The position numbers and the translations under genes were made by a program. A stretch of DNA of 64,000 nucleotides from Verticillium longisporum (Eukaryota > Ascomycota > Sordariomycetes > Glomerellales > Plectosphaerellaceae), in assembly GCA_019188255.1 (NCBI GenBank), contig JAETXT010000001.1, forward strand, positions 496,001 through 560,000, written 5' to 3'. Shown here piece by piece: positions 24,901 through 37,580 of the stretch (position 1 is the stretch's first letter; every line of letters begins with the position of its first letter). Under the pieces are notes generated by a model. The model saw only the letters and a list, made by a program, of their open reading frames with translations. It was not told the DNA's origin and did not search any database.

Positions 24901-27416
24901 CCAATGAGCGGAAGCTTCTGTGCATCTCGGGGTTCTGCCCCGGAGTGGTCATGGCTGCGATCGCGGCAGCTTCGTCAGCTGCACGGCCAGGAGTGCCCTT
25001 GGCTTGACCAGCAGACTCGGGGAGAAATTGCTTGAAGTCCTCAAGCAGGTCAGGCGCGGTGTGAAAGAGCGTAGTGACCTGAGCGTAAACCTCTTGAATA
25101 GGCTTCTGCTCTCGCTGATATGTTTGAAGAATTTCCAGGAATTGCTTGTAAATTTCAGGCTTGTCCTGAAACCGGTTCTACATGTGGTTAGGACTTCTTT
25201 CTCACCGAATCAAACTTTCTCAGGGGCTTGTTAGGAAGGATGGAGCTGACCTTGATCTTGTTCACGTAACTGATGGCATGGTTGAATTCGACTGGTCCCC
25301 GGCGTTCCAGTCCGGCTTGCTGAGCAGCACTGCCGTTGACGCCCGGCGCACCTGCCTGAGGCGTTGGTGTCTGCGCGTTGCGTGGAGGTTGCCCGGCGAC
25401 AGGAGGAGCGTTGCCGGGCATCTGGTTGGGACCTCGCTGGTGACCTGGCCCTTGAGCATCGAAAGGTGCGCCGAGACCTTGCGCCTGGCCAAAGACCGCC
25501 GCGCCGTTCTGAACAGGCGTGCTGAAGGTAGCTTCAGGACTTTCAATGCTATGCTGAGGCAGTTGCGGCTGTTGAGGCTGGGGCCAGCTCCCAGCGGCGT
25601 TGTTGCGAGGGCCAAACAGTGGCTGGGCGCCGCCGGGCTGGGCGTGGGGCCCATCGGGCTGAGTGACTCGGCCTGTGATGGACTGAACTGTGGTTCCCAT
25701 AGGAGTTGTGACTCGGATCGTATTCGGGTCACTACCAGTTCCGCACTCGATTCTGTAGCCGGGAGGCAAGAACGTGTTGAAGCCCTGGATGAGGTTGGGA
25801 TGCCCCGCGAAGAGCTCTGAAACTCGGTTAATGACACCAGGCGTGTCAATTCTGTTGCCTTTCAGTCTTTGGGCGCGCACTGCAATGTCTTTCCGGGTTA
25901 CTTACGCTTGGCTCTTGAAGTCCTTCATGATATCTAGGAATCGATTGTATACATCTGCTTGATCGTGGAACTGCACTTTAACTTGATCGAGGTAGGTCAA
26001 AGCATCCTGTAATAGGCATATGTCAGCACCTTGTTCCTGTAGTGAATACGTCGTCTTTCCAAGTGGCAGGGTGAATTAAAAAGTGGCGGCCAAGCTCCAC
26101 GTGAGGCATTGCCGGTCCGATAATGAAGTCACCCAGCCGCTTCGAAGAGCAAGCCGAAGACAAACGAGTCCAGACCATGCAATGCCAAAGGAGTCAAGAT
26201 GGTCATTTTCTGGAGACACCAGTGATGCCTTGCAGTAATAGCGGAAATATGACATGAAGCATCAACCCAATCCAGGTCCTGTAAGATGGCGACGCTCTTC
26301 ACGCGACGGTTGCTTCTTGCTTCGGCGCAAGAACTGACAAGAGTATATTCACTTACGTTCAAGATCGGCTGCTGTCCTTGAGCAAGTCCGCCGCCAGGAC
26401 CAGGGCCACCTTGCGCTTGATTTGGTGGAGCCTGGGCTCCGGGATTGTTGGTGTTGGCGCCGCCTCCCCCGGCACCACCACCGCCTCCCCCGAACGGCGC
26501 TTGTTGCAAAGCTTGTGAGACCTCGCGCTGCTGGAGAGGTCCTCCGAATATGGGAGGAGGGCCGCCAGGGGCGCCAGGGTGCGCATCGGCGGGTTTGTCG
26601 GATGAGATGGGCGCAAACATTTGGTGCTGCGCGGGGCCGTTGCTGGGACCGCCGTGCTGGGGAGGTCTGGCCGGGTCGGCCTGGAGCGGACCGCCAAAGT
26701 TGGCGGGTGGCCCTGAAGGCCCTCCAAGGGGCATTGGAGGGGCGGCAGAGCCGTGGTTTGCGAGGAGACCACCAGGGCTATGGATGGCGCCAGAGATCCT
26801 CGACGCGACCGGCTGGTGGATGGGTATTGATCCCGCGTTACTGTGATGTGGTGGTCCCGGTGGGAAGCCATCCCTTCGCCGTCTGTCTTCTTGTTCTCGC
26901 TCTCTTCTCTCTAGGTCGTCGGTTTCCTGGGCCATGCGGCGGCGATTGTCAGCCTCGAAGGCCTCGGCGTCGTCCATTTTCTTTGCGCTCATCGTCGACA
27001 AATCGCCCGCCTGTAGTAATAAAGTCAGAATAACGGTCTTCGCGCTACCTTCAGGTGTGTTGAGGAACAGATCGGTTCAAATCGGTTGCGATGGTGCAAG
27101 ATTGAGGATCGCGCCAACTCTCTAGCGAGGATGTGGTCTTCAGGGGATCTCATCGAAAATCTGCGGAGAGCCGCGACTAGACCTTCAGAGCGCCTAGTTT
27201 CGGGTGACTTACTTCTACATGAGGAGGAGTCTCGGACGCCTACGATGGTATAGCTGAGGGGAGCAGGGTCGAAGGTGAACTGCGCTGGCGCGGCTTGCTG
27301 TTATCGGATTATGGACAAGCTCTGTCCAGACGGGGGGAGTGACGAGACCTCAGAGCTCGCGGCCGTTCCTTGCCGACTGGGGCACTCACGCTGGTTGGCC
27401 CTTCGGAGGTTCGCAT
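21975..27416 (-). CDS. sin3: Sin3 transcriptional corepressor, with a 1-nt frame break
   Basis: Scaffold of the Rpd3/HDAC histone deacetylase complex in the nucleus. Exons: 27416-27390, 27297-27213, 27010-26357, 26006-25906, 25851-25251, 25177-24339, 24285-22582, 22526-21975, about 1520 aa. A Gly/Pro/Gln-rich N-terminus precedes PAH1 (from [20 protein letters not shown]), PAH2 ([20 protein letters not shown]) and PAH3 ([19 protein letters not shown]). The HDAC-interacting region runs from [10 protein letters not shown] through [20 protein letters not shown], then the Sin3 C-terminal domain. One base is missing at 24919 (plus strand), just after NPEMH; frame resumes with KLPLIGSF. The first two exons are less certain: the second is out of frame by +1 or -2 before its donor, so either another indel lies near 27214-27240 or translation starts at 27001. 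The 350-nt intron before PAH1 stays open for about 70 codons if retained. Confidence 0.9.
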
Positions 27417-27805
27417 AATTATTAATGCGTCTTGGCAATCACTATCGTGCGCTCCACCCAGCGCGATAAGCGCGATTGGGTTTCGCTTCCCGATTTGGCT
27501 GTGGTGGGGCTGATGCAGGTGCGTGATGGAAAGGCGGTTTGACAGCCTTGTAAGTGGCAATGAATATGAGATTTTGTTCTGGTGTAGTGAGTTCAATGCG
27601 GGTTGGAGTGCTGAGGATGGCCATCGAACCGCTCTAGTAGTCGGAAGTGTTTAAATTCGTCGAACAGCAGTTGTTCACAATGTCACAGTGTTTCGAGGCA
27701 GGTAGTTAGTTGATCGTAGTTCATATATCATTATCTTGTGGGTATCCTATTACAATCCGAATGTCGAGTCGTCTGATCCTGACACCTACCCAGCCTGCAG
27801 AATTC
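27417..27805. other. Spacer between sin3 start and FAS1 gene stop
   Basis: Both neighbours are on the minus strand. This 0.39 kb must contain the sin3 promoter and leader and the 3' UTR of the FAS1 gene. Open frames at 27309-27624 (-) overlap the proposed first sin3 exon and could be leader. Confidence 0.5.
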
Positions 27806-28558
27806 TTACACGGCGTAGTTGCGGACGCCTTTGATTATCCACTATTCAAAGTGTCAACGCAGCCCGAGCCGCAATATATCGTAGAGGGGTTGCTTACCAC
27901 TTCGCCATTGGCGACGGTACTGGCGATGCTGACAACTTCAATATTGCCTGGTTGAATCTGTCGTTCCATGAGTGTGATCCTCGTTTTCGGTCGTAGAAGG
28001 GTTGAGACGTACAAACTTGGTGCCGTCCTTGTTCTCCCACCAAACCTCGCGATCGCCGCCGATTGTGCGGGCCTTCTGGTTTTCCTGCCAGGGGCTTACA
28101 GGGACCAAGTGCGCTTCAACGAAGCGCCGCAGGTTCCGTGTAGCCCTCTCCTGACCATCGTCGCCCACATAGGCATCTGTGCCCAGTCTGTTGTAATCTT
28201 CAGGGTCCTCCCAAGGCTTGCGTGGGAGGGCTTCGACCGCGGAGTTGAGGGGCGCAAGGATAGTTGTATTCCTGCCTGAATCGTCAAGACGATTGGCAGC
28301 CGTTTCGATGTCATGCGTAAATCCTGCAAAAATGTTGATGCTCTTATCTCGATTCAGAACATCGGAGAGAGTGACACTACCCTGTCCGGGAGGAGGGTGC
28401 GGATCCGAAGGGTTGGAGGGCGGAACCACGGGCATGTTGAGGGGTTTCTGGTCACGGTGCTGCGGGGATCGTCGAGTATCGAGAAGAGGGGTGCGGATGA
28501 GCTGGCTGGCGACGAGGGACGTTGATGCCAGGAAGACGACAGTAGCGAGGCCTTTCAT
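27806..28558 (-). CDS. Secreted FAS1 (fasciclin) domain protein
   Basis: A small cell-surface or secreted protein. Exons are 28558-28013, 27957-27898 and 27841-27806 (213 aa). The N-terminus is a clear signal peptide (MKGLATVVFLASTSLVASQL), followed by a Pro-rich mature start. A single FAS1 domain follows, with the typical opening LSDVLNRDKSINIFAGF, the TILAPLNSAVEAL motif, a glycine/acid loop and the closing pattern EVVSIASTVANGEVWIIKGV. There is no second FAS1 repeat, no transmembrane helix and no evident GPI signal. An N-glycosylation sequon (NTT) is present. Single-FAS1 proteins in fungi are usually of unknown function, often linked to adhesion or the vacuole. The last exon is only 36 nt, but all three junctions keep frame and the end matches the domain's expected last strand. 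Confidence 0.88.
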
Positions 28559-30679
28559 AATGGCACCTAGGTTTTAGGTTCCCTGTAAGCTTGATGATGT
28601 TTGTGTCATGGCGGAGAAAGAAAGGGCCAGTGGTTGGCGATACAGTTGGGGTTTGTAGTATTTTGGAGGAAACGCATCCAAGCCTGCAGGGAGAGCCGCG
28701 ATTGGCCGTCGCACGGTGACATCATCCTCGAAGGGGCAATGGCACCGGCAACAAAGGTGTATGCGATTGACTGTCCAGCTTCACACTCTCAGTCCGCTGC
28801 CTCTTTGGATTTATCAAGTGATTTTTTTTTCCGCTGCCCCTGGACCCCTACCAGACGAGCAGCATTGGTTGCTGAAGCATCGCATCACTGCGAACCACGA
28901 ACCAGGCCAAAACTGGGGCAAACATGGCATTGGGGGTTGATTGACAAGTGCAGCCATGACAAAGGTTGGAATTGAAGGGACCGAAATTAGGGAGATAAGA
29001 TAGGACTTGGACAGGTCTAGGAAGAAACAGCTTGCTGGTGAAATCAAGAAACTTCCATGGCAGGAGATGGATGGGGCGGGCACGAAAGAACATGACATGT
29101 CTTCGAAATACGGACACGGAAACAGGGATTTGACATGTGGCAGGAATGTTTGCTGGTGTCAGCCGGTTGCGCTGCTGCATCATCTCCGTCCAAGCAAACA
29201 ACAAGAGCCAAAGAGTCGCGATCTATCTGTCGCTTGGCAGCACTTATCCATTGTGATAGGTCGGGCAATGGCGACTCATTACACTGAAGAGAGGGTCTGC
29301 ACGGCTCTCCATGGCAAGGCCAAGCCAAGTCTTGCAAGCCGGCTTCAAGCTAAGGCTCGCCGTTGATCCCGTCATGCGGTTTCCCAATCATGAATAAGGA
29401 CAGGCGCCTGTGCCGACGGCAGTTTACCCCAGATTCATCGCTGGTTCTAGACGGCTTTCACATGCAAGCATCAATCAAATAATCCGGGGGAGAGGGCATC
29501 ATGCGGCAGGTGTTGGAGACTTGCAGCTGAGGATGGGGCTCCGCTTGGGTCTGTCACCTGACGCGGCGACGGGGAGGCCACACGACACGAGTCTCAGTGT
29601 GGGGGAGGGACGGAGTTTGGCCAGGACTGGCCGGAAGCAGTGACGAAGAGGAGCAGAATCACATGCCAGACGGGCCAACTTGTGTGAATGGAGCGCGCGC
29701 ATGTCGGAGAGTTGGAGATGGGTCAGGTCTGGGCGCCGATTTCCCCATGATTGTCGAAAACACCCCTTGTTGCACATTATGAGATCAGAAGCTTTTTGCA
29801 ATCTGTTTTCACGACGGATGAGCACACGACGATGAGCACGCACGTAGATGGGTAGGGAACAACCCCAATCAGGATGCAGAGGATTTTGACCCCCTCTGAC
29901 CCCCACTCATGGTCTGTCCATTCTTTTCATACTTGCGACCTCGGCGCAGGTGCACGCGAAACCGCAAAAGACAGCTCGGCTTGAATTGATGCGAATTGCG
30001 GTCCCTGGCGTAGAGGCTCCAGTAGTTCATGATGGCTTTAAAAAAGGGTCACCCCATTCGAATTTGGGGTTCGCCAGCGGCATGACCGGACTGAGAAATA
30101 AAGGCGCGCAAGAGCATCTTTTTGAACAGCTTACCGATACTCCCAACTGGTCCTGTCAGGCTTCGGCTCATTCACGAAGTCCCCTCGGTCCCATTCGCCA
30201 CCTATCCATGACCATTGTATTGTGAGGGATTGGCTAGCTAGGCCGAGTTTAACTGGAACCGGCAATGGCAGGTGCCCCAGACGCCCCGACCGCCCCTCCT
30301 CTCCCCCCCCCCCCCTTCACGCGCCAGCCAAACCGCGCCCCCCCAAGACCCCCAAAACCCTCCCCCAAAAAGGCCCCAGAGGCCCGAAAGGCGTCCCCCT
30401 GCAAACAGCCCCAGTCGACCTCGGCTCACGAATCGTCGCCCCAGCACCGACACGGTCAGCAGCAAGCTACGTCCAGCCCGAGCGCCGGCTCCTCAGCACT
30501 TAGTCCTCGGCGCAGCGACTGCGACAGCATTCCCCCATTGTCGCTTCCAGCTCCTCATAAACCTCCCCTCCCATACCTTTCGTCCTCCTCTTGATTTCCT
30601 CCTCCCCTCGAACTCCTTGCATCCCATTCCTCTTCCGACTTTCCCCTCCCCATCTTCACTTCCACACACATCAGTCAAC
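28559..30679. promoter_or_regulatory. Divergent promoter region, FAS1 gene / fumarate reductase
   Basis: About 2.1 kb between two divergent start codons. The right part (30290-30670) is strongly C-rich on the plus strand with long C runs, typical of the 5' leader of a highly expressed fungal gene. The open frames there (for example 30265-30594) are low-complexity Pro/Ser/Lys reading of that leader. I see no other gene. Confidence 0.55.
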
Positions 30680-32812
30680 ATGGCCCCCAGAGTGATCGTT
30701 GTCGGCGGTGGTCGTAAGTTGCTCCCTACACCCATTTGGCAGGCAGGACAGAAACCACCCCCGCGCCATGGCTCTTGTCGTCATGGCCGGCGGCTGCGGT
30801 TTCACGTGTTTCTGCACGAATCAACACCCAACTGACATGCTTCCCAGTGTCCGGCCTGAGTGCGGCGCACACCATCTACCTCGCTGGCGGCAATGTTGTC
30901 GTTCTCGACAAGCAGGGTGAGTTGACCTCTCTCACGTGTGATGGCCTATGTGCTCAGAACCCACACTAACGCCACTCGGCCCAGGCTTCTTCGGAGGCAA
31001 CTCCACAAAGGCCACTTCCGGCATCAACGGTGCTTTGACGAGGACACAGGTCGATGCCGGCGTCGCCGACAGCGTCAAGCAGTTCTACGACGACACCCTC
31101 AAGTTCGCTCGTGACAAGGCCCGTCCCGACCTCATCAAGGTCCTCACCTACAAGTCCGCTGCTGCCGTTGAGTGGCTCCAGGATGTCTTCAACCTCGACC
31201 TCACTCTCGTCTCCCGTCTCGGGTAAGTGGTCTTCAAAGCCAGAGCTCTCGATGCCGTGTACATACTGACCGCCCCGCGCAGTGGCCACTCCCAGCCCCG
31301 AACCCACCGTGGCCACGATGCCAAGTTCCCCGGCATGGCCATCACCTACGCCCTGATGCAGAGGCTCGAGGAGCTCGCCGAGACCGAGCCCACGCGCGTT
31401 CAGATCATCAAGAAGGCCCGCGTCGTCAGCCTGAACAAGGACGGCAACACCATCACCGGTGTGAAGTACGAGCACAACGGCGAGGAGCAGGACCTCGATG
31501 GCCCCGTCGTCCTGGCTACCGGTGGCTACGCTGCCGATTTCTCCGACTCATCCCTGCTGAAGCAGCACAGGCCAGACACCTTCGGCCTCGCTACCACCAA
31601 CGGCTCCCACGCCACTGGTGACGGCCAGAAGATGGTCATGGCCATTGGCGGCAACGGCATCGACATGGACAAGGTTCAGGTTCACCCCACCGGTCTCGTC
31701 GACCCCAAGGACCCTGGTTCCAAGTGGAAGTTCCTCGCTGCCGAGGCTCTGCGTGGTGAGGGTGGCCTGCTGCTCAACGCCGACGGCGACCGTTTCTGCG
31801 ATGAGCTCGGTCACCGTGACTACGTCTCCGGCATGATGTGGAAGGAGAAGGAGAAGAACAAGTTCCCCATCCGCCTCATCCTCAACTCCAAGGCCTCCAA
31901 CACTCTTGACTTCCACACCCGCCACTACTCTGGCCGTGGTCTCATGAAGAAGATGACCGGCGAGGAGCTGGCCAAGGAGATCGGCTGCAAGCCTGAGCAC
32001 CTCCAGAAGACCTTCCAGACCTACAACGCCATTGCCGATGGCAAGCAGAAGGACCCCTGGGGCAAGAAGTTCTTCCACAACCTCCCCGTTGACATCAACG
32101 ATGACTTCCACGTCGCTGTCATGGAGCCCGTGCTTCACTTCACCATGGGCGGTATCGAGATCAACGACAAGGCTCAGGTCCTCAACCAGGAGCAGAAGCC
32201 CTTCGACGGTCTGTTCGCTTGTGGTGAGCTTGCCGGTGGTGTCCACGGTGCCAACCGTCTCGGTGGATCCTCCCTTTTGGGCTGTGTCGTCTACGGCCGT
32301 GTGGCCGGCGACACCGCCAGCAATACCTCTTCCAGAAGGCCCTTACCGGTGCCACTGGCGCCTCTGCTCGTGTGGGCCAGATCTCCCTGCACCTTGACCC
32401 CTCTCAGCCTGGCCGCGTGACGGTTGAGTGGGCGAACGGTGGCGTGTCTGGCTCCTCGGGCGACGTCCCTCAGCAGCAGACCACCGCCGCCGCTGGCCCT
32501 TCTCCTACCGGCGACGCCCAAAAGGCTGGTAAGTCCAAGGAGTTCTCTATTCCCGAAAAGGAGTTCACCATGGAGGAGCTTGCTAAGCACAACACCAAGG
32601 ATGATCTTTGGGTCGTCGTCAAGGGTGTCGTCATGGATCTGTCCAACTGGCTCGAGGAGCACCCCGGTGGTCCCCAGGCCATCATGAACTTTATGGGCCG
32701 GGACGCTACTGAGGAGTTTGAGATGCTGCACGACGATGAGGTTATCCCCAAGTACGCGCCAGAGCAGGTTATTGGTCGTGTCAAGGGCATTGAGCCAACG
32801 CTGGAGCTGTAA
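30680..32812 (+). CDS. Soluble fumarate reductase (Osm1/FRDS type) with C-terminal cytochrome b5, 1-nt frame break
   Basis: FAD-dependent enzyme reducing fumarate to succinate, which reoxidises reduced cofactors when respiration is limited. Exons are 30680-30713, 30848-30916, 30985-31222 and 31283-32812. The N-terminal dinucleotide fold is VIVVGGGLSGLSAAHTIYLA; FFGGNSTKATSGINGA and the GSHATGDG and GGCHGANRLGGSSLLGC-like region (here GGVHGANRLGGSSLLGC) are flavoprotein/fumarate reductase motifs. After a Ser/Gly/Ala linker comes a complete cytochrome b5 domain with heme ligand motif LEEHPGG. No targeting peptide is seen, so a cytosolic location is likely. One A is missing at 32322-32323: DTASKYLFQKAL is expected, and the frame breaks there, 490 nt before the stop. 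With it the protein is 623 aa. A separate open frame at 32372-32812 is simply the corrected continuation. Confidence 0.93.
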
Positions 32813-35479
32813 AGGAGACGAAACACGGTGCAACGATATATGATCAAGGGGCGGAGGCAAGACGAAGCGACAAGATACCTGTGACTGAGTAGAACGGAAA
32901 GGAGAAATACTCGGTGGCGCAACAACGCGGGCTTATGAGCAGCTCGTGTTGCATTGTATTGATAGATACGTACGTGGTGTTGTCTTTGGATGCCCAGACC
33001 ACCAAATTTCAAGGCTTTTAACTTCAAACATTTGCTTTGATGCCCGTTTGGTTGACAGTGATGTCTGCGAATGTGATCTGCGTCATGGCCAGACATGCGT
33101 CGCCGTGACCGTTGCTAGCCCAACGAGTCTACCAGCACTGTTCTTGGGTACCTATCAAGCCTACCTAGGTAACAATGCTATTGAAGTCGGATTCCAACTT
33201 GTTCTGGCCCTCGCCACTGAGGCAAGGCAAGGCCAGTCGGGTTGGTAAGCGAAGGCCCTCGGCCGCGTCGACTGGAGAGCCGGAAGCTCTGCGGCCAAGT
33301 GGGCCCCGGGCCGAGGCTCAGCAGAGCCCCTCTCGTGATCGACCAACGTACTCTTTGCCTCAATCTCGATGTCGGAGTCGTCAATGGGCTTAGAATATTT
33401 AGGATACGCTGACTCACCTGGGTCGTTCCAGGCTGGCACATGCAGGCAGGCAGGTGTAGTTCAGCTTGAGCCATGGAAATCCCTCGCGTGTTCATGTCCT
33501 AGCGCACATGTTTAGAGGACAAGCTTTCGAAGCCACGAGTTTGGCTGCGTGAGCTTCCTCGACCTAGTTCGACTTGCTGAGCCTGGATGACATCAACCAT
33601 GGCCCAGACCGGTATCGGAGACACTGTTCATGATTCTGGCCTGCTTCGGACGTCTTGGACTGAAGTTGCCACCTTTGGGGACTCCAGAGGCAAATAAGTT
33701 GTTGATGAACGACAAATGCTGGGCAGAAAGTCTACAAATCCCCATCAAAGAGACCGACAAACTGGAGACGCTACTGGGCCATGCCGCATCGAAATTGCAT
33801 CTCAGAGCGCAGGTCTGGATTGCTCTTCGACTTCGGGATTCGGGAACCACACCTCTGATACTACCCACTAAGGTAAGGTAGCCTGTGAGATCGGGGCTGG
33901 TGACCGCTCTGCAAAGCACGACGAGATCACATGCGCAGCCAGCCCGCACGATCCCCATTGTCAGTCCGGTTCCACAAATGCAGTGAAGCAGCATGATCCC
34001 AACCCAAAAATGTTTTGCCAGGCCAGGTCGGGCCACGCCAACTACCAATGGCAGGTCGTGCCTAGCTTTGTGCTTCTTCACTCCTGGGACATAAGCTTCA
34101 AGTTCCAACGGGGCCGCACAGGATCTTGGGGATCATCGAGACCAGCACTGTCGTTAGTCTGATAGAGGGGCGCAGAAAGAGGAAGCAATCTACACGGCCG
34201 CGCCCCGTGCCGCTGAAGCAACGCCTCGAGAAAGGCCAAGAGGTGGCGAGAGGTCTGCTCCCTCCACGTCGCAAGCCCTCTCGGCCTGCATCCCTATTCG
34301 CATGTACGACCACCAAATCTCTCAGCAGGCGGGCGGTGCGTGCTGGTGGTCTTGGCTGCTTGTTCCTACGAGAGACAGGACGAGGGGCCATTTGGTGGCG
34401 CGCGCCAGGAAAAGAGGTCGAGACAAACGAGGGCGCAGAGCTCTGACCGACAGGGCTGATGAGTGTCGTCCAGCTCAACGCATTGCTCTCCTGCCAGAGC
34501 CACTCCTCACAGACGGCCGTTGTACCCCGACCGCTACCTAGCCATACCGAGGGCGTCCGTCAGGTCCCGGCACAGGTAGGCACGGCAGGTAAGCGGGCTG
34601 GGCTGGACTGAGTTCCTCACCGAAACAGCTTGTTTTTTTAGCTTGTCTGATGGTCTGTCCACCCGCCTGCTTGCCTTGCCTGGGTTCCCACCCGCCTGCC
34701 TTGCGGACATTGCCTGGCTGATGTGGCTGTTGCGGCTACTGCTTCGTCCTGATGTCGGGCGTTGTTAGAGGCGGAGGCACCCCTGTGTAGCGGCGAGCAG
34801 ATGATTCGCGGCGAATTGCGGTGCTGGGATTTTGGCATGCCGAACTGCATGGGCGAGGGTCAGACAGGGGCGAATCAAGGCTGGGAGGAGGGAGGGAAGA
34901 GGAGAAGACAGGTGGTCCTGAGTAAGGTTGGTATGGCATGACGCTCACGGGCTACCGTCCAGAATGTCGTTCGTTGTGTTACGTGTTCGCCGAGGGCTTC
35001 CCAAGGAGGCGGTCTAGGGACAAGAACCGCGTACATTGCTTTGCCTGAGGTCTGGATGCTATACGACACACGTCTACCTCACGTCACCTTACCTCAGGTA
35101 GGTCGGTACCTACATAAGTATTAGATACTTAGTTAGGTAAGGCAATGAGGCAAGGAAGGGCTGCACACATGTACATGACATGGCGTACAGCCAACGTCAG
35201 CTCGTTTCGAGAAGGAAGAAAAAAGGATGGCAAGGAATATATGCGCGCGTGCTCGATGAACTGATTCACAGGAGAGAGAGTCAGTGATGGCGAGGAAAGA
35301 AAAGAACGCCTCGAACCGGTGTACGAGCCTTGCCAGCCCGGATCCAACCTCGGAGCATGGCCACGCCCGCCACGAGCACTGGCGAGACAAGCCCAAGCCA
35401 AGAACGCCGCCTGCTTGTCTCGTCCGAGTCTCATCTCATCTCATCACAGCGGGAGCGATGGTCTGAATGAAATGGCTGT

Positions 35480-35481
35480 GG

Positions 35482-35529
<48 letters not shown>

Positions 35530-35530
35530 C
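35480..35530. repeat. (GGCA)n microsatellite, about 12 units
   Basis: Uninterrupted tetranucleotide array, the same unit as at 117-152, in the gene-free spacer upstream of the sugar transporter. Confidence 0.95.
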
Positions 35531-36152
35531 CGTAACTGCGGGCGATCCAGGCAGGCATGCATGGCAGAGACGGTTCACGGCAGCCCCTGGTCGACCCTGA
35601 TCGCCAGGCCCATCAAATCAGCAGTGGGCAGAGACGAAGACGAAGACAAGGGAAACAAACAGGCATTGAGCAGAGAGGTCAGTGGCAGCCGTATTCGTAG
35701 GAGCCCAGCCCACAGCCCACGGGGTCAGTCAAGGGGGCAGGAACCGATGCACCGGGTCTTTACGGTAGCGCGATACTGTGTACTTCAGCGGTACCTCGGA
35801 TGTGGACCTCTTCCCCCGCAAACTCCGCGACTCTCCACTTGCTGGCCAGGGCCTTCCCCTCTCAGATGCCGGCGCACCGTGAGCGTGCGTGCAGCAGGGC
35901 GAGGAGAGGCAGGGCAGATGAGGCGGAGGACTCCGCACTGTGAGTCTTAGGAGGAGGAACAGCACTCATCCGCTGTCCTCTGGCACCTCCAGACGACCAG
36001 ACTCGAGGGAAAGGTTGATTGATGGATGTATGAGTGCACCTTTCAGGTGGCCGGCCCTACGCACTGCGTACCTACCTTATTACGGTTTACGCTTTTCGCC
36101 CCACATCGTGTGCCGTTGGCTGATGGTTTGCTGTGTCGGTGCCGAGCAAAGG

Positions 36153-36188
36153 TCACACACACACGCACGCACACACACACACACATAC
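36153..36188. repeat. (CA)n microsatellite
   Basis: An interrupted CA run with CGCACG interruptions, in non-coding spacer. Confidence 0.9.
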
Positions 36189-37512
36189 AGAGCGAGAGAA
36201 GAATCCTCGCCGATTTACTCCCACCTTCAACCTCGCGCAGCATTCTTTGCTGGTCGGTGCAAAAAACAGGTCGCTGTGCCCAACCGAGTAATCCGAACCA
36301 TGTTTCATGGCACTTGCCTAGGTGATCACGAATCATGGGTGCATTTGAGACATTCAGCCCAGCGAGAGATCGGGTACCACGTCGTGGGAATTGCGCGTCT
36401 CGGGAATCTGACTAGGTCGCCCAGGCCGCCTGCGAGACACCTGAAATTCAATTGAAAGGGAGACGGGTAGTTGGAGACGGGAGGAAGAGAGAGAGGGGAG
36501 AGAGAGAGTGCGAAGGAAGCGCGCGGGCCACCCCTCAGCACCACTTGGAAGGATGGGCATGGCATGATTGGCGACGAGATGTACATAGTACATGGTACGG
36601 CAAGGACAGTGTCCATGGCATCTAACGCCACGGTGCAACCAGAGGGTGGGCGGTGGTGGTAGGCGGGAAGGGGAGATGGGTCTCTGCGCCTCACATTTCA
36701 GGCCAAAATGCTCACCAACTGACATGTCGTCGCCAAATGGCACGAACAGGTTCTGGAGCAAGGCGTTCCTGTCACACCTCACTTCCTTCACTTGCCCCCC
36801 TAAAACATCCACTGGCGAGGTCGTAATGTGTTAGTCGAGTCTTGTCACTTCCTGTCTTCTGTCCTCAGCCCACCTCACACGCCCACATAGACGCATGGCG
36901 TGTGGCTGCGTTTCTTTTGGGGCATGACCAACACCGCTTCCAACGACTACATCCGTACCTGGGTACCTAGGTACTGAACAACGCGCCATGACTTACCTCG
37001 CGACCTGTCGTGCGCCACATTGCGGCCCATCCTTGTGATGTGATGATGCTTTCTTCAGTCCGTGTTACGCTGGCATGGCAGATGGCGTCCGGTAGTCGGT
37101 TTTCGATGGCGCTGGGTCTGCCATGCTTAAAGTCTGTTCCATCAGTCCAAAAGAGGTGCGGTATTCGTGTGAACATGGATGGCTTGGACATCTGGGGGTA
37201 AGGTGCCATTTCCTACCAACTGTGACAGCGGTCTCGAGTGACAAAGCGGTACATGGCAGACTCGAACGCTTCCCGCCCTCCTCATCAAGCCCAGCCAAGA
37301 GCTGTGGGAAAAGACATACCATTCCTCTTTGGGGCCCGTCTCAGCGGGCCAGGCTTGACTCCTTGAGGCTTGGGATGACTTTTGGGGCGGGCGTTGAGCG
37401 GGTGCAGGGGAGGGAAAGGTCTTGGTGGGGCGACACTGTGCAGGGCTCGTCCCCCCCGTCCAATCACAGTTACAGCGGCAGGGCTACCTAGAAAACCTCG
37501 TTGATCCCTCGA

Positions 37513-37580
37513 CCCTCTCTTTCTCTCTCTCTCTCTCTCTCTCGCTCTCTCTCGGTCCCTCTTTCTGAGTGTGTGTGTGT
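37513..37580. repeat. (CT)n then (GT)n microsatellite
   Basis: A CT-rich run interrupted by CG dinucleotides is followed by a short GT run. It lies about 0.8 kb upstream of the sugar-transporter start codon, at the left end of its pyrimidine-rich putative leader. Confidence 0.85.

Noticed and set aside
32372..32812. Separate cytochrome b5 gene
   Set aside because: The b5 frame is continuous with the fumarate reductase once one missing A near 32322 is allowed for, and linker and length match fused family members.
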